Shown piece by piece: positions 26,400-38,292 of a DNA stretch of 64,000 nt; position 1 is the stretch's first letter; each line of letters opens with the position of its first letter. The notes beneath the pieces are model-generated. The model saw only the letters and a program-made list of their open reading frames with translations. It did no database searches and was not told the DNA's origin. The DNA is taken from assembly GCA_946699065.1 (NCBI GenBank), contig CAMPDV010001788.1:1-64000 (forward strand), read 5' to 3'. The position numbers and the translations under genes were made by a program. Origin of the DNA: Loxodes magnus (Eukaryota > Ciliophora > Karyorelictea > Loxodida > Loxodidae).

Positions 26400-28130
26400 T
26401 AAGAACTACAATCAAAGACTCATTCTAGCAGAAATGCAAACAAATTAAATTATTTTGCATTTCTCAGAAATCTTAAGTAAGAATATGGTAAAAGAAATGA
26501 GAGTGAGGAAATCATTAGAAAAGGCAGAATTGAGTTTTTATTCAAAGTCCTACTCACAATCTTCTAGGGACTTCAGCTTTATCATAATGAGACTCCTTTT
26601 GAGAACTAGACCAAAGCTCTCAAGTAGAAACTATTTTTGACTCAATGTTCAACCTTAAAATCTTCCGCTTTTAAAATTTATTACTAATAATTTAAGAATT
26701 TGATATAAATATGAAACAGAATGGAGTTTTTAGTCAAAGTTCTTCTTTCAATTTTTAAGTTTTTCAAACTATATCCTGACAAAAATTTTTAAAACTAAGC
26801 ACTAGCTCTCAAGTGAAATGGAGTCTATAAAATAAATTGTACTTTCATTCTTTAAGTACTTAAGCTAATTCGTAACTCAGACGTATTTTGAGAAAAAGAA
26901 CAGAGCAATCCAGAAAATGGATTGCAAACTTAAATTCTTCTTAACGTATTGAAGTTACTTAAGCTTATCATCTATCCAGAACTTTTGAGAACTTGATAAG
27001 AGCTCGCAAGGATAACGGATTCAAAACTTAAATTTCATCTTACAGTTTTTTAGATTTCAGCACTTTCGATAATCAGATTATGCTTTAGAAAACAATCGAG
27101 CTCTAAAAGATACGGATTCCATACTTGAAGTTCTTCTTAAAGTCTTACAGTTCATAAACTTTAACTCTACCAGACTTTTTTTGAGATTTTGATTAGAGCT
27201 CTGAAGGATAATGGATTCCGTACTTAAAATTCTTCTTACAGTCTTTTAGTACTTAGCATTTTCTATTCTCAGTTCAAATTTGGAGAATTTGATCAGAGTT
27301 TTCAAGGATTAACCGATTTCAAACTTAAAGTTCATCTTACAGTCATTTTGTATTTTCCGCGCTTTCAAAATTAAGATATAACTTTAGAAAGAGATCCGAT
27401 GTCTCTTTTTGGAAAACTTGATTAGAGCTATAGACGATTAACGGATTCCAAATTTAAATTTCTCTTACAGATTTTTAATATTTAAGCACTCTCGATTCTC
27501 AGTTCAATGGCATGATTTAAAAAAATCTAAAGGATAACGGATTCCTAACTTAATTTCATCTTAAAGTATTTTTGTATGTCCGTGTTTTCGATGTTCAGAT
27601 ATAACTATAGAAATGGATAAGAGCTTTCAAGGATAATGGCCTCCAAACTTAAAGATTTTCTTACAGTCTTACAGTTCTATAGTTTAATCTCTACCCAGAC
27701 TTTTTTGAGAGCAGAATCAGAGTTCATAAGGATTAACGGATTCCAAACTTAAAATTCTTCTTTAATCTTTTATTTTTTCATCATTTTCGATATTCAGATT
27801 AATTATTATTTTTATCAGAGCTCTCAATGGAAACGGATTCGAATCTTATATTTTTTCTTACAGTCTTTTAGTTCTTCAGCTTTAACTTTTCCCAGATTTT
27901 TTGGAATAACTTGATCAGTACTCTCAAGGAAAACCGATTCCAAACTTAAAGTTCATCTTATAGTCTTTTAGTATTTCACCACTTTCGATATTCAGATTAA
28001 ATTTGAATAAAAGATCATAGCTCCTATGTATGACGAATTCTTTACTTAAAGTTTGTTAACAGTTTTTTTAAGTTTATCAGCATTATGTTTGTCAGATTTT
28101 TTAGATTTAATGCCGAACGCACGTTTATCT
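26400..28130 (+). repeat. ~100-bp tandem repeat array (A)
   Basis: About a dozen degenerate units of roughly 95-105 bp follow one another. Each carries a core like CAAGGATAACGGATTCC, then AACTTAAAGTTC, CTTACAGTCTTTTAG, and CACTTTCGATATTCAG, and ends near TTGATCAGAGCTCT. Unit length is not constant, so reading frames drift and no single frame covers the array convincingly, although short leucine-rich readings occur. The first ~480 bp hold more diverged units. A related array ends copy B. It could be a minisatellite or a decayed repeat protein gene. Confidence 0.75.
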
Positions 28131-30427
28131 GAGTCTTAACTAAAATATTTATTTCAGTACTTTATCTTCATTAGCTTTTTCGAACTCCAAAAAGCAAAAA
28201 TAACTAAAAGGGAATAGAAGTGGAAAAAGGAAGAATTTAGGAACAAGTTATAGATATGAAATAATGTTATAAATCTTCAAGTGAACTTGATTTATCTAAT
28301 ACCTTTAACATTCATTAAATTATTTAGAATAAGAACATTAGCTTGTTTGGTTATCTTTTAATAATATTTAAATTTTACTCTTTTAGTTATAAAGCATTAG
28401 AGCAAATCACAGTATCATCTTATTTAAAAAAAGGGATTTATTAAAATAATAATAATAAGACTCAAATTTAGATAAAGAGAGTAAATATAATTTTAAGAAT
28501 AAGGAAAATAATAATAGTAGAAGTCTTCTTAACTAAAAGTATTCCTATTAATACATTAATTGTATACCTTTAATTTAATATAAATCTTAATTGGATTAAA
28601 GAAAGTTTCCTATTTCAATTAAATTTAAAAATTACAGGAATAAGCTGAGAATAATAAAAATTTGAATACCTTCTAAACTTCACTTAAATCTTATCTTCAT
28701 CTAAACTAACTGAGAAACTATTCCAAAATTTGAACTTGTGACTTAGAATAATAAATAAGAATAATTATGATAATTTTCAAATAAAAAGCTTAAGTCATAA
28801 AATAATCAGAAGACACTAAATATTACAAAATAAAATCATAAGACTTAAGGATTTAATGAAGTTATTGAAAATTATTTTTATTTAAAAGTGAAAAAGGAAT
28901 TATTTAGCAGAATATGTGTAAAATACTTTAAAATACCCGCTAAAATTAAAATCTAAGAAGTATAAAATAACCAAATAGGAAATATTATAATCAGACTGAA
29001 TTTCGAATTTGAGGATTCAGAAAAATCTTCGTAAAGATAAGAAATACCTCATTAAATAATTACAAAAGTGACAAAAAATAGATGAAATATGATTATTTAA
29101 GATCATAGAATGAGCTACAGCCTTCAGTTCAATAAATGGGAAGTGAAAAATAGAATTTAAAGAAAGATCTATAGTGTAAAGAATAAGAAAAAAGGAAATA
29201 AGACTCAAATAAAAGCATCTAAAAATAAATCTAGAAAGCCTACTTTTTAAGTCTAGTTAAATTTCTTTTACATACACTGAAAGAAAGGGATTGAAGAATT
29301 TTTAACAATGATTTCACAAAATTATTTAAGATATCTCAAGCTAAATTAGGAGATTATAAAACTAGCCTTTGAATCTTGCAAAAAGGTGAAGAAATTAATA
29401 AAAGATAAATGCCAGAATATAAATCTTTTAGTTAACTATATTTAAATTATTATTCTTAGCATTCTTTAAAATATAAACTTTATAAATAATAGATAAAAGA
29501 AGCACTAACTAATCTATAACTATTAAATGCATTTAATTATAAGGAAATGTCTATAGCTAAAATAATAAATTATTATAAACTAAATAAAGAAAACTAATAA
29601 TAAAATTAAATTTACAAATAATAGCATTAGTAAGTTAATATAAGTAATTTAGCTAAGGCTAAATAACTAATATTAAGAAGCTTAGTATTTTAAAAGTAAC
29701 TAATAAATTAAATATTCCTTTCTTAAGTTTATCTTAATCAATAGATATCTTATACTACTATTATTACTATATATTTTATTACCATTTATTTATTTTACTT
29801 ATAAAGCAATATTTCCCTTAAAAGAATTGAATGAGCTACATTAGCTGAAAATTATCTTAAAATATTAGAAAGATACAAAATATTTTAAAATTAAATATAT
29901 GAACTACTGAGCTTGAGAACAAATAGAATAAATTAATAAATGAATATAGATATAATCACTAATATAGCAAACTATGGTAAATTTACTTACCTCAAGTATT
30001 TAAATAGCGTCTTTATTTTGGATATAAGATTGAATAATAGAATCTACAAGTTTAAACTTAATTATTTATGTAGTTCACATAAATAATAATTTTTATACAA
30101 TTAAGCAAGACTTATAAACTTAGAATAGAAAAAAAAACTTAGAACATTAAACTAGAGTGGTGGTTATTATTTATAAAGAAATAAAGTTTTCCTTTAATTT
30201 AAGACTCTTGTTTCAAATTAAGTATAGTAATATAACTAAATCACTTTAACTTTAATATTACTTTTTTAATTCACTTAAGATGTAAGCTATCTTAATAACT
30301 TTTTTAATTTTAGTTAATTTTAAAATTTTAAAGCCAAATAAAATGAATAATATTTAACTACAACTAAAGAAACAGTAATCTATAGCAAAAATTAAAGACT
30401 AGTAAATATTTAGAAAATAAAGAAGAG
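28131..30427. other. Mostly non-coding; weak coding candidate at 28.99-29.46 kb
   Basis: Between about 28,990 and 29,460 two plus-strand frames both give Lys/Gln-rich, moderately protein-like readings (for example NRWNMIIQDHRMSYSL and AKLGDYKTSLWILQKGEE). I cannot choose between them. The rest is TA-rich DNA with no motif. Confidence 0.25.
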
Positions 30428-30449
30428 ATGAAAGTTGAGTCTTTCTATT

Positions 30450-31250
30450 TAAAATAACTAAATTGATAGAAGATTCTTATTATATAGCATATCAGATACT
30501 TCTACTATTAAAAAATAATAGGAAGGATTAATCTAAGTTAAAGAGCAATAGCTTATATAATTTTAGAAAATCAAGAGATATTTTCAGCGTATCCACTTCT
30601 GATTAATCAAAGATGAAATTATTTTTATCTTAAAAAAAGAATCTCCTAAAAGGTGTTATATTTATAGCATTAAAGATTTGTGAAAAGAAACGAATTCTGG
30701 AACTATCCTTCAATCAAAAAAATAAGTAAAAGTAAAAGGTGAAAAGGCCTGAAAATTTTAATCAGAGTAGAAAGATCAGTGACTTAAAGATGGATCAATC
30801 TTAGCAAATATTGAAATGTGCCTAAAATTTTATCGAACTTGGTTACGTTTTTAGAAAAATCTAAATTTTCCACAACAATCAAAATTTCTAAAAATATAAG
30901 ACTTATTGCAAATACTAAATTAAACTGAGTCATGTTTTTCTTAAAAAAGTAGAGTTTTCGCCTATCTTATAATTAAAATAAAGAATACAGTAAGTATTAT
31001 AGATACTAGAAAACTATCTATTTATTCTAGAACTTTTCAAACTTGTAGAACTTTAAAGTTCAAAAGGTTTAAATCAGTGGCAAGACGAAAAATAGCAGGT
31101 ATTAAATTAAAAAAACAATTAAGAACTTAAAAGCTGATTCTAAGAGATAATTTATAACTTAGCAGCAAAATTTTAAGTATCTTTAAAGAGAAATTAGAAA
31201 AGAAGATCTTTTCCCTTAGCAAGCTCGACTTCAAGTGTTTTTAATTCCTC
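30450..31250 (+). CDS. Possible protein with PH-like N-terminal stretch
   Basis: A plus-strand frame from about 30.49 kb reads FQRIHFWLIKDEIIFILKK, then KDLWKETNSGTIL and EKAWKFQSEQKDQWLKD. The spacing of strands and the closing Trp faintly resemble a PH domain, followed by Lys-rich sequence. The opposite strand is also open here, so coding strand is not settled. No start codon in frame was found. Confidence 0.22.
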
Positions 31251-32832
31251 ATAAGTAGTTTTGGAATTTTTAAGATAATATATTAAGAACAATTCTAATT
31301 AATAAAATAGAGAAAGCATGATAAAGTAATAGATATAGAGATAGTAATGCTTGATTGGAAAAAGGATAAGTTTAAGCAAAACTTGTAAGCTTCTTTGGAA
31401 ATTCTGAAGAATTTAAAGAAAAGCAGATTCATGGGATTTGAGTGATAGGGAGAGGATTGATAGGTTGAAATAGTTAGCATGATTATATTAGATTATTTGC
31501 CGACTGGAAATAATCACTAACAAATATGAAGAAAAAACCCTTTATTTTCTTAGTAAGCTTTAGAAACATCTGGATTGTTTATTTAGCATAAAAAAGAGAT
31601 TTCCCTTTAATAAATATTGAATAGTCAGTAGCTTTATTAACACTCAAAGATTAAAGCAAACAAAATTTGAATCTTTAACATTCAAGTTTAAACTTACGTT
31701 AAGATTATGTACGTTAGCTATAAGAAGTTTTAATCGCTGATCCTTGAGAAACAAAATTTAAAAAATATTGCTAACTATAACAGATTAGACTCCAAATAAT
31801 TTTATCGGGCTTGGGAGTTTATCTATTAAAAGATCTGAAGCTTTACTCGATAAAAACATAAATGACTAAAAAATGTAACTAAGAGAGAAATGTATGTTTC
31901 CTATTATATTGCTAGAAAATATAAACAGGTGCTCAGCTAACTATAAAAATATTCAGGCAAGGTGGAAACATGTCAATTAATACAAATTTAGAAAAGACTG
32001 CAAAAAATCTAAGAGATTCTTAAGTTACAATATTTTGATCTAAATCAATTACACAAAAGGTTCATTTCAATTTATTTTAAGATTTAACAATAATTGGAGC
32101 AGTTTTTTTCCTACTTAGAACAAATTTTAAAGATCCCTTAGTCCGCTTAATTCAGAAATAAAATTAAAATCTTTCTTTAAAGAGGCTTGAATCATCTATC
32201 TAAAGTAGAGAAAAAATTGCCTGAAGGGGGTTTAAACAGTACAAAAAAGAGAACTATAATATATCTTTAATAGTGTTGCTTATTAAAAATCATATTAATA
32301 GTTCAGGTAATCATTTTAAAATAGTATATGAAAAATCTGCTGTGCACTATCATGACTATATCTTTTAATTCTCTACAATTTCAAGTGTACTAGTTCTTTT
32401 GAGCAAATGAACTGGCTTTTCCTGTACGAAAATTTAACATTCCTTCTTTCGAGATTTTATTTATATCTGCAAAATTTATGAGCATTCATTAATACAGCTC
32501 AAAGTAAAAGCTTATCGTAAAGTAGAGCTCTAGTTCAAGTGGAAGAAATTAAAGTCAATATTTCCTACAATTCCAACAAATCTTTCTTCTTTTAATAGAG
32601 GGATTTTTATTGGCTGAATATCTGGTCCACATCCATAAAATCATTCAATGTAATATTTTTAAGAAATAGGCTTACAGTCAACTGAGCTCACTAGTTGAAT
32701 TTGATTTCTATCTGTTTAATTCTGAAATTAGCTAATTGTGGATTTTCGTTTTTTAGTACTAAGGTGCTTGAAATAAGATGCTAGATTTTTCCTTAAGCTC
32801 CTATACTTGATGTTAAGGCTTGGCGTTTCCAT
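31250..32832 (-). CDS. Unknown protein, N-terminus best defined
   Basis: The ATG at 32832 starts a reading whose first ~200 residues are diverse and protein-like: METPSLNIKYRSLRKNL, IEWFYGCGPDIQPIKIPL, KEERFVGIVGNIDFNFFHL, INECSQIL and RTSTLEIVENQKI. Codon phase was checked at seven points down to about 32.2 kb without a slip. After that the reading is rich in Phe/Leu/Ile/Lys and less convincing, and no stop is established. No family is recognised. It would converge with the weak plus-strand candidate. Confidence 0.4.
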
Positions 32833-33379
32833 TTTACATATTTTGAATTTATTAGTGCATGACTTATTGCTTGGTACTTAAGAGAGATTTATAATTTGTC
32901 TGTGATTATTTTTAGAGAATTTTTCTTTTTTAATATTTTTTATGATATAAATCAAAAAATTTATTTATTTAATTAATTCAAAAAATTGTAAATTTTGCTA
33001 TAAATTATAAATTTAAAAGAAAAAATAATTAATTATTTATAGATAGCTTGCTAATTTTATCTGCAAATCATTTTAGTTTCCTCATTAATATATTAGATAA
33101 ATTTAATTAATCCAATTTTAGTTATTTTTCTTGTTTTCAAATGTAGAACTTTTTTTAATTAAAGTCAACATTATCATTATAAATTCATGAGGTTAATTTA
33201 TATGCAATAATTATATTATTAGAGGTTTCTAGATTTTTCTAATTTTTTTAATTTAGTAATTTTGCTTAAAACTATTTTAAATTATTTATTATAGTATTTA
33301 ATTTATTTTCTTTATTTAAAAATAATAATAAATTAATATAAATTAACGTTTAATATTTTTTATAGAATCGCTATGATTA
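32833..33379. other. AT-rich intergenic DNA
   Basis: This is homopolymer-rich sequence upstream of the minus-strand candidate. Nothing was recognised in it. Confidence 0.45.
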
Positions 33380-33399
33380 AAAAATATTTTTTCTTTTCT

Positions 33400-33792
33400 C
33401 CGTCTTTAAAATCAGAAATTTGATTTCCTTATTATTCTTGAAATTGTTTCTGAAGCTGTAAGATAAGGAAATAGAGGAATTCTATCTCTTTTGATAAATA
33501 ACACATCTGAATAAAGTTATTTTAATAAATACTATTAATTTGTCGCATTCATATCATTTTGTACTCATCAACTACTGCCAAATTAATGACATAAGAAGAT
33601 AGGAAAATTTTGAGGTTAGGATTTCAGTTTCCAAGCAATAATATTGAGTTATTGGAAGTTTTCGTACCGCTAGAGAGAACCTTCTATAATTTAGACATAT
33701 CTTCCAAAAGGTCAAAAAAACCTTATTCTTGGTAGCATCTATTACGTAATACAGCATATACTGTACCAGATTATCTACTAGACTGCCATTGA
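33400..33792 (+). CDS. Possible small protein, function unknown
   Basis: From the ATG at 33586 a 68-codon frame ends at TGA 33790 and reads well: QEDRKILRLGFQFP, NNIELLEVFVPLERTFYNL, YSWQHLLRNTAYTVPDYL. Upstream, about 33,400-33,560, a neighbouring frame is also protein-like (FLIILEIVSEAVRQGN), suggesting a frame break or a short intron. G+C is higher than in the flanks. No family is recognised. Confidence 0.35.
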
Positions 33793-34429
33793 TTAATTGT
33801 CTATAGCAAATATTAAAAATACTAGTTTATATATGCTTAAAATAAATTTGCTATATAAAATGAATAAAAACTATTTTAATATAAATAATAAATTTAATTA
33901 TAATATTAATTAAAACAATTTAAATTTATCTCTACTAATATCATCTATCTAATTCTAAATTTTATACTATTTTGCTATTTGTCTAAATCCAATAATAGTC
34001 TAAGTAAACTCAAATGTTATTTTTGATTTATTATTTATTTATTAAAAATGGTATAATAATGTATTAAAATGTTTATAGATATAAATTGCTAAATTAATTA
34101 AATTTGATATGACTATGTCTTTTTTTGTTTTATTGATATTTATAATTTTAATAAAAAAAATATTTTATTTATTTTGATTAATTTATGTTTTTTAATAATT
34201 TATTTAATAACATTTTATTTAAAAAATTTAATTTAGTATAAATATTTCTGATTCTATAAAATAATATTTGTTTAAAGATTTATTTAATAAATATATGCTA
34301 TAAAAATTACTATTATGTTTTATTTGGTTTTCTTATAATTATTTAAATGTCATTTAAATACTTTCGACAATTTTTATTTAGTTTAATTAGTAAAATTAAT
34401 TTTAAACTTTTATTAATTATATTTTTTAA
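33793..34429. other. AT-rich intergenic DNA
   Basis: This is nearly pure A/T sequence preceding the GC-richer RNA-like locus. Nothing was recognised in it. Confidence 0.5.
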
Positions 34430-34433
34430 AACT

Positions 34434-34730
34434 GCCATAGTTGTTCGAAGGTGAACAATAAGGTCATCTTCATCAGAGGTTGGGGAAGTTAAGTACCCAT
34501 AATCGACTTTATGTCTTCCTCTGCTTTGGTTTGGCCTCGAGACATAAGGTTCTTAGACCTTCGACACTGGCTTGGCTTAGTTTATTTTTAATTCTGGACG
34601 AAAATGAAATAATATTGCGAGCTTCATCAGAGGTGGGGAATTTAAGTACCCATAATTGACACATGTCGTCCTCTGCTTTGGTGATGCAATGAGACACAAT
34701 CCTGTCATGTCCTTGGACCTCCAACAAGTA
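34434..34730. ncRNA. Two related structured-RNA-like units, unknown class
   Basis: This is an island of clearly higher G+C in almost pure A/T. Two units, about 34,465-34,565 and 34,623-34,722, share the order TTCATCAGAGG, TTAAGTACCCATAAT, TCCTCTGCTTTGG, GAGACA and a GGACCT/AGACCT end. In both, CAGAGG can pair with CCTCTG. The first unit is framed by CGAAGGT at 34,446 and ACCTTCG at 34,557, about 118 nt apart, enough for a closing stem. Differences between the units include changes within possible helices. GGAAGTTAAG is reminiscent of 5S rRNA but the rest does not fit. Strand is not determined. Confidence 0.5.
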
Positions 34731-34754
34731 TTAAAGATTACGAGTATTCTAAAA

Positions 34755-34880
34755 TTATATCAGTATTGAACAAGGTTTATCAGTATCTGATAATTTTATC
34801 AGTAAGAAACATTCTTGTCAGTATGAAACATTTTTTTTAAAAGAGCTGCGCACCAACGAGAGTGCTACGCGCTCTATAAT
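34755..34880. repeat. CAGTA-spaced repeats and terminal hairpin
   Basis: Four copies of a (T)ATCAGTAT-like word occur at roughly 23-28-bp intervals from about 34,757 to 34,825. A T8 run and a GC-rich inverted repeat follow, AGAGC(T)GCG near 34,843 pairing with CGCGCTCT near 34,868 around a ~14-nt loop. The placement directly after the RNA-like units suggests 3' processing, a terminator, or a further small RNA. Confidence 0.4.
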
Positions 34881-35161
34881 AAAATTTATTTATTTAATTG
34901 TTTTTAAATTTTATTTATTTATAAATATTTATTATTTATTTAAGTAAAGAAATTTATAATTATTTTAGTTTATAATTAAATAATAACTATATAGTTTATT
35001 TAATTTAGTCATTTATTCTTTGGGATGTTTTAGCTTATTTTAAAATTACAAGATCCTAAAAAGTTTAAATTTAGATTTTTTTATTATTTATATAAATTTA
35101 TATTATAAGCTAAAAATGTTAATCATTTAAAATTCGGCTTCCATATCCTGTATTCTTAAAA

Positions 35162-36343
35162 ATGCATACTCTTGAAATAAAGAACGACAAAGAATTTCAT
35201 TTTTCTGACATCCTAATTTATAAATTGGATTTTATATCAGAATCTGCTTTATCTTAAAATTATGTTTAAAACTGCTTAATTTCTAATTATAAAATTTGTC
35301 TTATATATTAAGCCTGGTTAAGTTGGTTATATTAATATAGATCTATTATTATATATTTTCTTATTCTTTCTGTATATTTAGGTTCTTCACCATTTTCTGT
35401 TTTAATTATTTTGTTTTTATTATATATCAACATAATTTTCTTCTTAAGTCTTATTAAAAATTGTTTTGGTTATTTATACATATATACTCATCCTTATTAT
35501 CCATAGATACTTCAAATAATTACTAATATAATGTCTGTTTTTCCTATAGTTCTTCTATTTAGCATTAAAATGTCGAAAGCTGGAATTAAATATTTTAGGA
35601 TAAATTTTTAATAAATCTCTATTAGTTTTTATCTCTTTTGAGATTAAATCTTTCTAATAGTATCGTCTATAGACAGAAATTGAAGGTTTAACTTTCGCCT
35701 AATTTATCTAGTATCTGTTTGTATTTTTCAATTTATAATCTTTGTTATTTCGATTATTATTGCATATTTGATATTCTTTAATGCGCTGATTGGCAAACGA
35801 CCCTCAAAATTAAAATTATTCTTATTATATAAAATGGTACCTTAGAAATAATTGATTTCTCCAGCAAAACCTAGTAACTCTTAACAGGAAGTGGCCAACG
35901 ATCTTTTTCTCCTTTAGATGTAGAATTAAGAATTAGCAAAAGCTATCAGAGTACTTTATTATCGAACTATGAATTATAAAATATATGGAAATTCTAAAAT
36001 CGGAAAACTCTTATAAACGATAGGGACTAGATCTGAACATGTCTCTGTAGTAAATTTAAGGGAAAATTTCATAAACAGAATAGATAGTAAAGGAAATTTA
36101 AAATTCCAGAAACTCATAAGTCAGAACAACCAAGACAAACCTTATAACTTAAAGCAATCAATATAGAATAAATACTCCAACTTTAGCGATAACTATCGAT
36201 AAACATTGATACGAACAATTCTTAAATAATGCACTTATATAGGCATTATGATTGTTGAGGCATATGAGAAAGTAAATAATTGTATCCTTAAAGCAAATAA
36301 AAGATTTTTATTTATAGAACAATAGCAAAAGTAATACATCTGA
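35162..36343 (+). CDS. Polytopic membrane protein, 7TM-like, unknown family
   Basis: The ATG at 35162 gives a 393-codon frame to TGA 36341 with no frame break. A polar N-terminus of ~45 residues is followed by about six or seven hydrophobic segments between ~50 and 235 (IIIYFLILSVYLG, LIILFLLYINIIFFLSL, IMSVFPIVLLFSI, FIIFVISIIIAYLIFF). A charged cytoplasmic-type tail of ~150 residues follows (FNALIGKRPSK, TIGTRSEHVSVVNLREN, EAYEKVNN). Helix count and a long charged tail suggest a receptor or transporter-like protein. No diagnostic motif was seen. TGA codons read as Trp occur at about 35,640 and 35,685 but not in the last ~210 codons. Confidence 0.62.
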
Positions 36344-36929
36344 TATAATAAGCTTAATTTATATTTATAAGTAAAAGACTAAAAACCAAATATAAAGCTA
36401 AAGATCTTAAATAAGTTTATCTTAACTTAAAATCTAGAAATTAGTTGATTTATTAAAATATTTAAGCTTCAGAAGATGATAAAATAAAGTTCTATTAATA
36501 ATCTTTAAATAATTTTTCTTTTTATTACTTGGATAAAAATAAATGCTAGATAAAAAAGAACCTATATTGAGTAACTTATAGAAAGAATTAAAGGAAATAA
36601 AAATAAATAAGATTAAAATAGCTTAATATAAAATAGCTTTATAGAGATAAAATAAAATAAGTAAGAATTCTTTATTTGTTTTTAAAGACAAAAGAATAAA
36701 AAATTTATTTCATAAATGATAAAGTAATCAAGGTAAAAATAGTGGCTTAACCTTATTTTGATGAAATTAAATTAGCAAAAGTATGAGAATTAAAAATTAT
36801 AAGATAGATGTATAAGTCAAAGATAAATAATGAGAATAAAGTTTATTGACTTTTTCTAATCCTTTTTTAATTTAAATCCAAATATTAAAATATAAAAAGT
36901 AAAATTTTAGATAAATGTTCCTTCTTCAC
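36344..36929. other. Intergenic DNA
   Basis: This is TA-rich DNA between the membrane-protein gene and the 3' end of the minus-strand kelch gene. No motif was seen. Confidence 0.45.
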
Positions 36930-37863
36930 TAAATCAAATTCCTCTTTTCAGCGCGCAAATCGTAGCTATGCAGCCTATTTTCAAAATTGAATTAAAAAAA
37001 AATTAGTGCTTAGAACTGGTTGATTATAATCACATTAGATATTCTAATTACATGGATATACTTCACCTTCTTTTAAAATGGATTTTAAATCAAAGATTAG
37101 GGTATCTAATTATTTATTGTTCGCATATATGAGAAAACCCTTTATTTGAGGAACAAAAATTGCGGAGTACAATCCTCCTTCAAATAACTCAAACTGGCAA
37201 AATTTTAATTCATTCTTTATTATATCGTATTTCTAAATATCCTTACGATCATATAATTATTAATTGTACCCACCAAATACATATATCTATTTATTATGCT
37301 AGTCACAACCAAAAAAATTAACTGGAATTTAAGTAGATTGGATTCCTGTAAAACTATTTTTGCTCATATTAAATACCTCACATTCTGCTATATGTTCTCA
37401 TTCTCCTTAATCAATAGAAACAGACCCTGAAGTGATATAAATTAGTTTCCTTTTATTAAAATTTGTTTTATGAGTGCTTCTTGCAAATTTCATATTATAA
37501 TTTTCCGTTTTTTCTAGTGTATGTATAGTAAATCTTACACTCTGAAATCCTTCAGATATAACAATTGTCTCATTTTATATCTATTCTATGAAAGTTTCAT
37601 TTAATTAATCTTTTTCAATATTAGTTACTTTCTATCAAACTATTTAGTCTACATTGAATAAGTCTTCTTAATATTTGAAGGTTGCAAAATAGTTTGTATT
37701 AACTTAAAATATTTTACTGTAGCTAAATTAGGAATAACTTCATACTTAGTTTCATCTATTCCAAACTTAGCGAAAAATTATTCTCTTTGATTCTATTTTT
37801 AGTTTCTTAATAACTTCCTTAAGAATAAAATCTTAATTATACTTTTTTAATTTTCAGTTTCCA
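36930..37863 (-). CDS. Kelch-repeat protein (paralogue of the 39.7-kb gene)
   Basis: The ATG at 37863 starts METENQKSIIKILFLRKLLRN, matching the plus-strand paralogue's KSANKDSIVKVLFLRKLLRN. The kelch core follows: THKTNFNKRKLIYITSGS, PVNFFGCDQHNKQIYVFGGY, IQKYDIIKNELKF and ENRLHSYDLRAEKRNL. Two single-base breaks are needed, near 37,640 (a T3 run) and in the A9 run at about 36,995; alignment to the paralogue shows where frame resumes. The stop is not resolved. It is probably a cytosolic scaffold or adaptor, since no signal peptide or other domain is seen. It could be a recent pseudogene if the breaks are real. Confidence 0.7.
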
Positions 37864-38219
37864 TTTTATAATAAACTATTAACTAGAAAGCTTTTCTTTA
37901 TATATTATTATAGCATTATTAAAAAAATAAAGGATTTATTATTTCTTTATATAGCCTATTAAGTTTTTATATAACTACTATTTTTATGTCTGAAAGTTTT
38001 AATATTTAATGTATAAAAAACTTTATTTATAAGCATATTTAATATTTTAGTAGTTAAGGTTCTTTAATAGTATTAAGATAGTTAAATTTAATTATGAAGC
38101 AAAGTTATTTAATTCTTCATCAAATACTTATATGATTTATGTTAATCTAAGGAAATTAAACTAATTAGTGATTATTATAGTTTTATAGCTTAAATAGTTT
38201 GTATGATTTATTATATATA

Positions 38220-38292
38220 GCCGAAATAGCTCAGTTGGGAGAGCGTTAGACTGAAGATCTAAAGGTCCCCGGTTCAATCCCGGGTTTCGGCA
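38220..38292 (+). tRNA. tRNA-Phe (anticodon GAA)
   Basis: This is a perfect 73-nt cloverleaf. The acceptor GCCGAAA pairs with TTTCGGC, the D arm is GCTC/GAGC, the anticodon stem TTAGA/TCTAA encloses CTGAAGA, and the T arm CCCGG/CCGGG has loop TTCAATC. The discriminator is A and no CCA is encoded. A copy differing by one base lies at 43,357. Confidence 0.96.

Larger units (their letters stand above)
23141..28070 (+). repeat. ~4.8-kb direct duplication, copy A
   Basis: This segment recurs in the same orientation 28.16 kb away (51,300-55,990). The left edge is sharp at the sequence GGAGATCTTTACTC, upstream of which the two loci are unrelated. The interior from about 23,885 to 26,335 is identical by eye apart from a ~700-bp island inside the RING-kelch gene. 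The right part is a tandem array that has diverged between copies, so the right edge is fuzzy. No terminal inverted repeats or transposase were seen. Confidence 0.85.

Noticed and set aside
26455-26640. Conserved short plus-strand ORF before the tandem arrays (also at 54,592)
   Set aside because: It is present in both copies as part of the duplicated and tandemly repeated DNA. The frame is not kept through the array and copies differ without a coding pattern, so I treat it as repeat DNA.
23141-28070. Autonomous transposon
   Set aside because: No transposase, reverse transcriptase, terminal inverted repeat or target-site duplication was seen. The segment is better described as a segmental duplication.
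34446-34563. 5S rRNA
   Set aside because: About 118 nt between closing-stem halves and a GGAAGTTAAG word recall 5S rRNA, but the conserved 3' part with the loop E and helix IV pattern is absent, and the second unit departs further.
34509-34727. 72-residue minus-strand ORF in the GC-rich island
   Set aside because: It spans two related RNA-like units, and the units' differences and self-pairing fit structured RNA better than codons. The protein matches nothing recognisable.
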